Positions 51,492 through 59,203 of a stretch of 64,000 nt of DNA are shown here, piece by piece. How positions within the stretch are numbered: the first letter of the stretch is position 1; every line of letters begins with the position of its first letter. A program made the position numbers and the translations under genes. The DNA lies in assembly GCF_024298885.1 (NCBI RefSeq), contig NZ_CP101166.1, positions 682,001 through 746,000 on the forward strand, read 5' to 3'. A model generated the notes under the pieces. It ran no database searches and had not been told where the DNA came from. It saw only the letters and a list, made by a program, of their open reading frames with translations. The DNA comes from Haloglomus halophilum. GTDB taxonomy: Archaea > Halobacteriota > Halobacteria > Halobacteriales > Haloarculaceae.

Positions 51492-53626
51492 GACCCGTCA
51501 CCCCGGTCGGCGGTCCCGTCGTCGGCGTCGCCGTCACCGTCGGTGTCCGCCGGTGGCTCGTCGGGAACGGCTGTGTCCTCCGGGTCCATCGCGGACGACC
51601 CCTCGACCCGGCCGCCGTTGGCCCGGGGCGGCTGGTCGGCATCGGCCCCGGAGAGTTCGCCGTCAGCGTCGGAATCGACTCGCTCCCACGGGTTCGGCGC
51701 GCCCGCGGGACGCGAGCCGGCCGCTCCCTCGGCGACGGCGCTGCTGGCCGCGCTCGCGCCCGCATCGATACCCCGGCTCTGGCCCGACATCCGGGAGTCC
51801 AGTTCCGCCAGCCCCTCCTCACCCGACCGGATGGCCTCCAGCACCCGCTCCTGGTCCTGCATGAAGGTGTGGATGACCCGAGCCACGTCCTCGTACCAGG
51901 TGATGTCGTTGTCGACGAGGTAGTTCAGCACCTCGACGCGCCGGTCGAGTTCCTGGTTGAGCTGTTTGTGGTCCCAGCCCCGGTCGTCGGCGATGTCGTC
52001 CAGCACCCGGGAGTCGAACATCTCGTTGTACGAGTCCTCGGCGGCGTCCCACTCGAACACGTCGTGTACCGAGACGTCGTCGACCTCGCCGCGCGAGAGG
52101 AGTTCGGTGACGCGGGCGTTCCGGCGGACCCGCTCGCCGTTCAGCATCACCTGCCGCTGGATGGAGACGATGTCGAGCTCCTTGACCATCTGTGTCGGTA
52201 CCCCCAGCGGGTCGTTCTCGAGGCGGTTGATGACGCCCGTGACGGACTCGGAGTGGATGGTGGTGTAGGCGGTGTGACCGGTCGCCATCGCCTGGAAGAA
52301 GGTCAGGGCGACGTTGGCCTCGGTCCGGATCTCGCCCACGAGGATGTACTCGGGGCGCTGGCGGAGTGCGGTCTGGAGCTGCTCGTACATCGTCACCTCG
52401 CCCCGCCCCTCCTCCGTGACGGATTCGCGGGTGAGCGACTGGACCCAGTTGTCGTGGGGCAGCGAGATCTCGCGGGTGTCCTCGATGGAGACGATCTTCG
52501 ACTTCTTGGGGATGAAGAAGGAGACGGCGTTCAGCGAGGTCGTCTTCCCGGAGCCGGTGCCGCCGGCGAAGACGAGCGAGCGGTTGTTCTCGATGGCCAA
52601 CCAGAAGTAGGCCATCTGCTCGACGCTGAAGGTCCCCCAGTTGACGAGGTCGACCGGCGTATCCGGCACCGAGGAGAACTGCCGGATGGTGAAGTTCGGC
52701 CCGCGGGTCGCCACGTCACCGCCGAAGGTGAGCTGGACGCGGCTCCCGTCCGGGAGCGAGGCGTCGACCAGCGGGTTCGACACGGAGAGGTGCTTGCCGG
52801 CGCGCTGGGCCATCCGCGTGACGAACGACAGGAGGCCGTCGCGGTCGAACTGGACGTTCGTATCGAGGTCGCGGTGCTCGCGGTGGTAGACGAAGACGGG
52901 GACGTCCGCGCCGTCACAGGAGATGTCCTCGACCGCCTCGTCGCGCATGATGGGGTCGATACGCTCGTACTCCACGAAGTCGCGTTTGAGGTAGTAGAGG
53001 ATCTTGTGCAGCGAGATCGGGTCCAGCGCCGCGGTGTGCTGGTCCATCAGCTCACGGGCCCGTCGGGCGAACGTGTCCGCCAGGTTCGCGCCCTCCGCGA
53101 TGTCCTGGTACATCAGGCTGTCCCGGAGCACCTTCGACAGCTCGTCGAGGACGAACGCCTCGTACTCGTCGAGCATCGGCTCTGTGACCCGGTACCGGAG
53201 CTCGTTGGTCCCCTGCTCCTCGATGATGGAGACGTACGCGAAGGGTTCGTTCACCCAGTACCGCTCTATCTCGTCGTTGTGCTCCAGGTAGGAGAAGTCG
53301 AACAGTCGACGGTTGATGGCCTCGTCGTCGGGGGCCGGAAACTGCCCGTCCCCGTCGATGTCCCGGAAGTAGTCGAAGACATCGGCCAGGACCGAAGAGC
53401 GAGTCGGATGGTCACGAACCGCCTCCGGAACCGGTGGCATCTCCTGCAGCGACCGGGCCGCCTCCGAGGCGGGTCCCGACCCCGAGTCAGCACCGAGCCC
53501 ACTGGACAGGCTCGCTCGGATCCCGACGACAGCTCCGGCGACCGTGTCGGCGACCGTCCGGAACGGGCCGTCCCCCGGGTCTCGGTTACTATCGCCCCCA
53601 CGAGAGTTGTTATCATTGCCCCCCAT
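51488..53626 (-). CDS. Type II/IV secretion system ATPase (PilB-like, archaeal)
   Basis: A 712-residue ATPase powering pilus assembly. Walker A is FAGGTGSGKTTSLNAV, the Asp box IVSIEDTREI, Walker B YILVGEIRTEANVAL and the His box GHTAYTTIHSESV. The N-terminal 150 residues are disordered and acidic, and the C-terminal 110 are an acidic tail. The ATG at 53626 (MGGNDNNS) is chosen because an ATTTATGA box (53653-53661, minus strand) lies about 27 bases upstream. First gene of the two-gene operon. Confidence 0.9.
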   Translation of the reverse strand: MGGNDNNSRGGDSNRDPGDGPFRTVADTVAGAVVGIRASLSSGLGADSGSGPASEAARSLQEMPPVPEAVRDHPTRSSVLADVFDYFRDIDGDGQFPAPDDEAINRRLFDFSYLEHNDEIERYWVNEPFAYVSIIEEQGTNELRYRVTEPMLDEYEAFVLDELSKVLRDSLMYQDIAEGANLADTFARRARELMDQHTAALDPISLHKILYYLKRDFVEYERIDPIMRDEAVEDISCDGADVPVFVYHREHRDLDTNVQFDRDGLLSFVTRMAQRAGKHLSVSNPLVDASLPDGSRVQLTFGGDVATRGPNFTIRQFSSVPDTPVDLVNWGTFSVEQMAYFWLAIENNRSLVFAGGTGSGKTTSLNAVSFFIPKKSKIVSIEDTREISLPHDNWVQSLTRESVTEEGRGEVTMYEQLQTALRQRPEYILVGEIRTEANVALTFFQAMATGHTAYTTIHSESVTGVINRLENDPLGVPTQMVKELDIVSIQRQVMLNGERVRRNARVTELLSRGEVDDVSVHDVFEWDAAEDSYNEMFDSRVLDDIADDRGWDHKQLNQELDRRVEVLNYLVDNDITWYEDVARVIHTFMQDQERVLEAIRSGEEGLAELDSRMSGQSRGIDAGASAASSAVAEGAAGSRPAGAPNPWERVDSDADGELSGADADQPPRANGGRVEGSSAMDPEDTAVPDEPPADTDGDGDADDGTADRGDGS

Positions 53627-53931
53627 TGCTAGGTGTGACTGACTGGAACACGAGTCATAAATGTTGTTGCCCGCCACGATTATTCCAAAGTTCCATATCG
53701 AAAAACAACTTGGATTGCCACTAGAGGATGATATCCGCGGCGGCGTTTCTGTGGTTGTTGGAGGCCGCGACGGAGCGGGGCCTCGGCGTGGGCAGGCGAG
53801 CAGGGCTCGCGACAGGGGCCGCGGCGTGGTCGGCCGAGCAGGGAGACCGCGCTCGCGGGGAGCGGACCGGGGGCGCCGCCCCGTGACCCCCGACCGGAAT
53901 CCTTTCCTCGCCGTCGCTCCCGCCAACGGCC
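53627..53931. other. Divergent intergenic region
   Basis: About 300 bases between the pilus-type ATPase and dcd. The left third is AT-rich and holds the ATPase promoter; the rest is GC-rich without a gene, hairpin or repeat that I can identify. Confidence 0.4.
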
Positions 53932-54519
53932 ATGATACTCTCGGACGCGGACATCCTCCGCCGGCTGGAGGAGGGCGACCTCGTCGTCGAGCCGCTGGAC
54001 GACATCGACCTGCAGGTCCAGCCCGCCAGCGTCGACCTCCGGCTGGGGCGGGAGTTCCTGGAGTTCCAGCGGACGAACATCCCCTGCATCCATCCGGGTA
54101 GCGAGGCCGAGACCGACGAGTACGTCGACGAGACCGTCGTGCCCGAGGACGGCGAGTTCATCCTCCACCCGGGTGACTTCGTCCTCGGGACGACGAAAGA
54201 GCGCGTGGAGGTACCGCCCGATCTCATCGCCCACGTTCAGGGCCGGTCCTCGCTGGGGCGACTCGCCGTCGTCATCCACGCGACGGCCGGGATTATCGAC
54301 CCCGGGTACCGTGGGCAGATCACTCTCGAGCTGTCGAACCTCGGGACCGCACCGGTCGCACTGACGCCGGGAATGCGCATCTCGCAGGTGCTGTTCACGG
54401 AACTCTCCTCGCCAGCCGACCGCCCCTACGGGAGCGAGCGCGGATCGAAGTACCAGGACCAGGCCGGGCCGCAGGCGTCTCGCGTCGGCTCGGACACCGA
54501 GTTCGGTGGTGACCAATGA
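53932..54519 (+). CDS. dcd: dCTP deaminase
   Basis: Deaminates dCTP to dUTP for dTTP synthesis. The 195-residue protein starts [19 protein letters not shown] and carries [47 protein letters not shown] with the conserved Arg, Ser and Glu that mark Dcd rather than dUTPase. The last 20 residues are acidic and Gly-rich. A 15-bp direct repeat of its 3' end lies just downstream. Confidence 0.93.
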   Translation: MILSDADILRRLEEGDLVVEPLDDIDLQVQPASVDLRLGREFLEFQRTNIPCIHPGSEAETDEYVDETVVPEDGEFILHPGDFVLGTTKERVEVPPDLIAHVQGRSSLGRLAVVIHATAGIIDPGYRGQITLELSNLGTAPVALTPGMRISQVLFTELSSPADRPYGSERGSKYQDQAGPQASRVGSDTEFGGDQ

Positions 54520-54577
54520 GGCCCGACCGTGCCGTGGCCGCGTCTCGGCACCGAACGATGGCGTTCGGTGGTGACCA
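54501..54577. repeat. 15-bp direct repeat at the 3' end of dcd
   Basis: GTTCGGTGGTGACCA occurs at 54501-54515 and again at 54563-54577. Both copies would encode FGGDQ followed by a stop. It suggests a small tandem duplication of the dcd tail. Confidence 0.7.
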
Positions 54578-54584
54578 GTAACCG

Positions 54585-55529
54585 ATGAAGTTCGTCGAGG
54601 AGGTCGTGGTCGAGGAGTTCCTGCCGACGTACCGGTCGCTGCTGGCGGCGGACCTTCGGGACCGTGGCCTCACACAGAGCGAGGTCGCCGACCTGCTGGG
54701 TATCAGCCAGAGCGCCGTCTCGAAGTACGCCACCGGCGCGGTCGAGGTGAACGACCGCGTGGCGGACGACGACCGCGTTCGCGACCTCGTCGGGCGGGTC
54801 GGGTCCGGCCTCGCGAACGGGGAGCTGTCACCGGTCGGCGCGCTGGCCGAGGCGGAGGTGCTGGTCCGCCAGCTCGAACAGGGCGACCTGCTGGCGAAGC
54901 TCCACGAGGAGGCGTTCCCGCCGCTCGCGGAGTACGAGGGGAGTTTCGACGTGCACGACCCCGAGTCCGGGCTCCGGGCGAGCGAGCGCGTCCTGTCGTC
55001 GGTCCGGAGCGGCCTGCGGACGCTGGAGGAATCGCCCGCCTTCACGACGCTCGTCCCGGCCGTCGGCTCGAACCTGGTCGAGGCGCTCCCCGAGGCCACC
55101 CGCGTCGAGGACGTGGCCGCCGTTCCCGGGCGCATCCTCGACGTGAAGGGGCACGCGGCGGTCCCGGCGGAGCCGGAGTTCGGCGTCTCCGTCTACGTCG
55201 CGAGCGTGCTGCTCGCGGCGCGACGCGCTGGGCACGCCGCCCGTGCGGCGTGCAACGTCCGCTACACGCCGGCCATCGTCGAGTCGATCGAGGACCTCGG
55301 CTACGAGACGGCCGAGTTCGACGCCGTCGGCGAGGCCGAACGGGCGGGCACCGCGGACGAGACGGACGATGATCTCGACGCGGCCATCGCCGAGGCGCTC
55401 GCCGACACCCCCGATGCGGACGCACTCTACCAGACCGGCGGGTTCGGCGTCGAACCCATCGTCTACGTCCTCGGGCCGGACGCCGCGACCGTCGCCGACA
55501 GCGTCCGGGACCTGGCCGAGGCCCGATGA
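54585..55529 (+). CDS. thiR: ThiR-type regulator: HTH plus ThiN domain
   Basis: A 314-residue protein. Residues 20-60 are an HTH (LTQSEVADLLGISQSAVSKYATG). The C-terminal ThiN domain, from about residue 125, has SPAFTTLVPAVGSNLVEALPEA, DVAAVPGRILDVKGHAAVP, YVASVLLAARRAGHAARAACNVRYTP and a final YQTGGFGVEPIVYVLG. Haloarchaeal HTH-ThiN proteins (ThiR) regulate thiamine genes; thi4 lies 0.7 kb downstream, which supports this. The stop overlaps the next gene by ATGA. Confidence 0.85.
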   Translation: MKFVEEVVVEEFLPTYRSLLAADLRDRGLTQSEVADLLGISQSAVSKYATGAVEVNDRVADDDRVRDLVGRVGSGLANGELSPVGALAEAEVLVRQLEQGDLLAKLHEEAFPPLAEYEGSFDVHDPESGLRASERVLSSVRSGLRTLEESPAFTTLVPAVGSNLVEALPEATRVEDVAAVPGRILDVKGHAAVPAEPEFGVSVYVASVLLAARRAGHAARAACNVRYTPAIVESIEDLGYETAEFDAVGEAERAGTADETDDDLDAAIAEALADTPDADALYQTGGFGVEPIVYVLGPDAATVADSVRDLAEAR

Positions 55530-56224
55530 GCGGGCGCGGCGTCGCCGAGTTCTACGGCGACAACGCCGCGCTGTACGACCGCATCGCGACGCTCCCGCCC
55601 GTCGGCCGGTGGCGCGCCCGGGCGGTCGCAGCACTCGACCTCGCCCCGGGCGACACGGTCGTCGAGATGGGCTGTGGGACGGGCGCGAACCTGCCGTACC
55701 TCCGGCGCGCGGTCGGCCCCGGCGGCCGCGTGGTCGGCGTCGACCTGACCGGGCCGCTGCTCGCGCGGGCCCGGGACCGGGTCGCCCGCGAGGGATGGAC
55801 CAACGTCCACGTCGTGCAGGGCGACGCGACGAGTCCGCCCGTCACCGCCCCCGACGCGCTGCTGGCGACGTTCGTCGTCGGGCTGCTCGACGACCCCGCG
55901 ACCGCCGTCGAGGACTGGTGTGCCCTCGTGGCGGGTGGCCCCGGCGACGGCACGGGCGGCCGCGTCGCGCTGGTCGACGCGACCGCCAGCGAGCACCCCG
56001 CTGGCCGGTTCCTGAACCCGGCGTTCCGCGCGTTCGTGGCCGCCGGGGCTCCCTCGTCGTCGGCAGAGGACGTGGCCCGCGCGCTCGTCCCGGGAAGCGA
56101 CCTCGACGGACCGCTCTCGGAGCGTGTACGCGCGTCACGGCGGACGCTCACGGCACGGTCACGGGCGCGGCGCTACGAGACGATGGGGCTGGGGTTCGTG
56201 GGCGTGCTGTCCGGGCAGGTCTGA
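55526..56224 (+). CDS. Class I SAM-dependent methyltransferase
   Basis: A 232-residue methyltransferase with motif I VVEMGCGTGANLPYL, motif II VVGVDLT and the ARDRVAREGWTNVHVVQGDAT segment, of the UbiE/Ubi-like class. It starts within the thiR stop. The substrate is unknown; no quinone genes are nearby. Confidence 0.83.
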   Translation: MSGRGVAEFYGDNAALYDRIATLPPVGRWRARAVAALDLAPGDTVVEMGCGTGANLPYLRRAVGPGGRVVGVDLTGPLLARARDRVAREGWTNVHVVQGDATSPPVTAPDALLATFVVGLLDDPATAVEDWCALVAGGPGDGTGGRVALVDATASEHPAGRFLNPAFRAFVAAGAPSSSAEDVARALVPGSDLDGPLSERVRASRRTLTARSRARRYETMGLGFVGVLSGQV

Positions 56225-56244
56225 GTCCCCCCGCGCTGGACAGC

Positions 56245-57207
56245 TCAGTCGTCGGCCGGCGCCGGCGCCGTCGACACGTCGGGCGCATCGACGCCGAGCT
56301 CGTCGAGCGCGGCCTGCGCGGCGCGCTTCCCCGAGAGGAGCATCGCGCCGAACGTCGGGCCCATCCGCGGGAGGCCGTGCGCGGTCGCGACCGCCATCCC
56401 GCTCGCGACGAGGCCGGGGTGGACGACCCCCGTGTGCTCGACGACGGCGTCCTCGGACTCGGCGACGTGCATGGAATCGTGGCCGGGCGAGTCGTGGCCG
56501 GGCGCGCCGTACGACTCCGCGTCCGTGTTGTCCATCCCCGTCGCGCGTTCCTCGGCCTCGGCGATGCCCGCCACGTCGAGGACGCCGCGCTCGTGGAGCT
56601 TCGAGAGCGCGACGGCCTCGTGGCCCGTCGCGTCGATGACGAGGTCGGACTCCACGGCGACCGGGTCGACACACGTTATCTCGCGGGGGAGCGCGTGGAC
56701 CGGCGTCCAGTTCATCACGACGCCGCCGACGCGGTGGCCCTCGCGGCCGTCGGCCGCTGCGGTGTCATCATCCCGGACGACGAGGTCGGTGAACTCGGTC
56801 ATGTTCTGGACGTTGACGCCCGCGTCGCATGCGGCCTTAATGAGGCCCGAACACGCCTCGGGCCCGCTCGCGACGTGGAGCCCCTCGGCCTCGTCGGTCG
56901 GGGAGTGGTCGACATCGAGGCTGTCGAGGACGCGGTCGGCCGGCTCGCGCACCGTCACCTTGTTCATCAGGAAGCCGCCCAGCCAGAAGCCGCCGCCGAG
57001 GTAGTTGTTCTTCTCCAGCAGCATCACGTCGACGCCGCGCTCGGCGAGTTCCTTGCCCGCCATCAGTCCCGAGGGCCCGCCGCCGACGATGATGACATCA
57101 CTCTCCGTGAACTCCATGAACTCCTCGTGCCACTCGCCGGCGATGGCGCGGGTGACCTGTGCCTCGCTCGCGTCGCTGAAGCCGTCGAACTGCTCCGTGT
57201 TCTGCAT
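56245..57207 (-). CDS. thi4: Thiamine thiazole synthase Thi4 (Cys-type)
   Basis: Makes the adenylated thiazole of thiamine from NAD and glycine. The 320-residue FAD/NAD-fold protein has [34 protein letters not shown], and [12 protein letters not shown]. In the REITCVDP segment Cys179 aligns with the sulfur-donating Cys of yeast Thi4, whereas methanogen enzymes have His, so this looks like the single-turnover form. AT-rich near-palindromic sequence 57216-57227 just upstream of the ATG may be a ThiR site. Convergent with the methyltransferase. Confidence 0.92.
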   Translation of the reverse strand: MQNTEQFDGFSDASEAQVTRAIAGEWHEEFMEFTESDVIIVGGGPSGLMAGKELAERGVDVMLLEKNNYLGGGFWLGGFLMNKVTVREPADRVLDSLDVDHSPTDEAEGLHVASGPEACSGLIKAACDAGVNVQNMTEFTDLVVRDDDTAAADGREGHRVGGVVMNWTPVHALPREITCVDPVAVESDLVIDATGHEAVALSKLHERGVLDVAGIAEAEERATGMDNTDAESYGAPGHDSPGHDSMHVAESEDAVVEHTGVVHPGLVASGMAVATAHGLPRMGPTFGAMLLSGKRAAQAALDELGVDAPDVSTAPAPADD

Positions 57208-57324
57208 ACCACCCTAGAATATTATCCAGTGGTTGAAAGTCGTTGGGGTCCGGGGAACCATCCAGGCGGAACCGGGAGTGCCGCCGCTATCGAAACGGGT
57301 TCCACGGGAGACAGGTCGCCGCCC

Positions 57325-58074
57325 TCAGTTCAGGTCGCCGCTCCGGATGGCGTCCTCGGCCGCCGCCAGCGCCGCGTCGCGGTCGAACGCCGCGACGATG
57401 TCGCGCAGTTCCGCCTCGGAGGACCCCTGCAGGCTGCGGGCGTGTTCGGTGATGTTCGGGACCGCCCGGATGACGTTGTCCACGATGGGGACGCTCGCGG
57501 ACTGGGCCGACCGCGACAGCGGGTTCAGGTCGATGACGAGTTCCGTCTTCCCCATCGCGGCCAGCGCCTCGGCGCGGTCGCCGTCCTCCAGCGGGACGAG
57601 CACCACGTCGGCGCTCCCGATGCCGTCGGCATCGACCTTCGCGCGCTCGTGGTCGAGCCCGGGGATGCGCCCGTCCGCCTCCAGCCCGAGCACCTCCTCG
57701 GCGCCGTGCTCGCGGAGGTGGTCAGCGATGCGCTCCATCCGCTCGCGGGTGCGGTTGAACAGGTTCACCTCGATCTCCGCGCCGGTCGCCTCGGCGAGTT
57801 CGACCACCTCGCCGGGGCAGAGCGCCGCCACGTTCCCGTTGACGGAGATGACCGCCTGCTCCGCGAGGAGGAAGTGTGCGGCGGCGGCGCGCTCGGCCTC
57901 GTCGGCCGACGGGATGGTGCGCTCACCGAGGAGGTAGTCGTACGCCTCGCCCCGTCCCTGTGCGATGAGTCCCTGCCGGGAGGTGATACCCTTCTCGACG
58001 CCTGCCTCGATGCGGTGGCGGGTCAGCAGCGACTCGTACCGCGGGTGGCTCTCCGGCACGTCGACCTCGGTCAT
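57325..58074 (-). CDS. 4-phosphopantoate--beta-alanine ligase (archaeal phosphopantothenate synthetase)
   Basis: Archaeal coenzyme A route enzyme. The 249-residue protein has ESHPRYESLLTRHRIEAGVEKGITSRQGLIAQGRGEAYDYLLGE, ISVNGNVAALCPGEVVELAE, EVNLFNRTRER, EVLGLEADGRIPGLDHERAKVD and a Pro-Asn-Ile-Thr end. All are family signatures. ATG at 58074. Confidence 0.93.
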   Translation of the reverse strand: MTEVDVPESHPRYESLLTRHRIEAGVEKGITSRQGLIAQGRGEAYDYLLGERTIPSADEAERAAAAHFLLAEQAVISVNGNVAALCPGEVVELAEATGAEIEVNLFNRTRERMERIADHLREHGAEEVLGLEADGRIPGLDHERAKVDADGIGSADVVLVPLEDGDRAEALAAMGKTELVIDLNPLSRSAQSASVPIVDNVIRAVPNITEHARSLQGSSEAELRDIVAAFDRDAALAAAEDAIRSGDLN

Positions 58075-58154
58075 ACACGGACTACCGGCACCGTGGGTCA
58101 AAAGGGGTGCGCCGCAGTTCTGCGCCCCACTCCCTCATCACGTGGCCTCTTCGT

Positions 58155-59024
58155 TCACTCCTCGGGCACTGCACCGACGGGCCGCCGCCCCGTCTCGTGG
58201 TCCGACCACTCGCGGAGCGCCTCCAGCGTGGCCTCGATATCGGCGTAGGTCTCCTCCAGTTCGTGGACGTTCCGGCCCGAGGACAGCGTGTCGGCATCGA
58301 GATTGTGGACGACGTTGCCGTAGTGGGCGACCTGGTTGCGGAGTTCCCGGATGTCGTGGAGCGCGGCGGCGGCGGCCTCGCCGTCCTCGAACGGGAGGCG
58401 CTCGACGGCGGCGTCCTCCTCGCGGACGCACTGGGTGAGCTGCCAGAAGGTGGTGTAGTCGATCTCCCGCAGCTGCAGGTCCGAGCCGGCGTGGGCCTCG
58501 TACTCCTCGAGGACGGCGTCGTACTCGGTCTCCTCGCCGTGGCCCTCGCGCTGGAGCATCGAGAGCGCGCCGGCCCAGGAGGTCTCGGCGTCCAGCAGGT
58601 CGCGGAGGCGCATCTCCAGCTCGCCGACCCGGGTGTAGAGGAAGGCGTGGGCGGCGGGCTTGTTCAGGTCCGCGCGGGTGACGATGCCCTCGACGCGGCC
58701 GTGCCAGCCGACGAAGTAGAACGGTCGGTCCTCCAGTTCGCGCAGGAGCCCCTCGAACCCCAGGTCCGGCGCGACGAGGTCGTCCAGCCCGAAGCGCTCG
58801 GCGTGCTCGTAGACGGGGTCGTCGATGGCCTCTGCGGAGGCGTCGGCGAGGCCCTGGCGCGTGACGTACATGAACGGCGGCTCGTCGCGGGCCAGCGGCG
58901 CCGCCGTGTACCCCTTCTCGTCGAGCCACTCGCGGACGTCCGCGACGGTGGCCGCGGGGTGGACCTCCTGGGGGTCCTCGGTCATCAACTCGCGGACGGT
59001 CACGCGCTCCTGGTCGCCGAACAT
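58155..59024 (-). CDS. CBS-pair protein fused to a HEPN-like domain
   Basis: A 289-residue protein. Residues 8-125 form a CBS pair (VTVRELMTEDPQEVHPAATVADVREWL and FYFVGWHGRVEGIVTRADLNKP). Residues 126-285 are all-helical with Arg229-His234 in HDIRELRNQVAHYGNVVH, the Rx4H motif of HEPN domains, many of which are ribonucleases. CBS domains bind adenosyl ligands, so nucleotide control of a HEPN activity is a plausible inference. The 180-bp region to the divergent hydrolase gene holds both promoters. It could also be a non-enzymatic HEPN. Confidence 0.7.
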   Translation of the reverse strand: MFGDQERVTVRELMTEDPQEVHPAATVADVREWLDEKGYTAAPLARDEPPFMYVTRQGLADASAEAIDDPVYEHAERFGLDDLVAPDLGFEGLLRELEDRPFYFVGWHGRVEGIVTRADLNKPAAHAFLYTRVGELEMRLRDLLDAETSWAGALSMLQREGHGEETEYDAVLEEYEAHAGSDLQLREIDYTTFWQLTQCVREEDAAVERLPFEDGEAAAAALHDIRELRNQVAHYGNVVHNLDADTLSSGRNVHELEETYADIEATLEALREWSDHETGRRPVGAVPEE

Positions 59025-59203
59025 TGGGGTGGAACTGTCGGCATCGGCGGAAAGTCGTTCTGGCCGAACAGGTCCGGTCGGAGCAGCCGGACAGCCGTCC
59101 GCCCTGACCCGACATTCAGGCGTCTCAGGGCCGAATACACGGAAATACCTCCGTGCTTCGACGGCAGTACGACTTTACCACAGTGTACTGCCGGTGGCTG
59201 TAT

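Noticed and set aside
49530..53632. Long open frames antisense to the pilus-type ATPase and platform genes
   Set aside because: They mirror the codon bias of two well-supported genes and encode repetitive Glu/Asp/Arg/Val-rich sequence without recognisable domains.
55243..58248. A 1001-codon open frame spanning thiR, methyltransferase, thi4 and the pantothenate gene
   Set aside because: It crosses four genes with clear family motifs and opens with low-complexity Arg/Ser/Pro sequence; no plausible protein.
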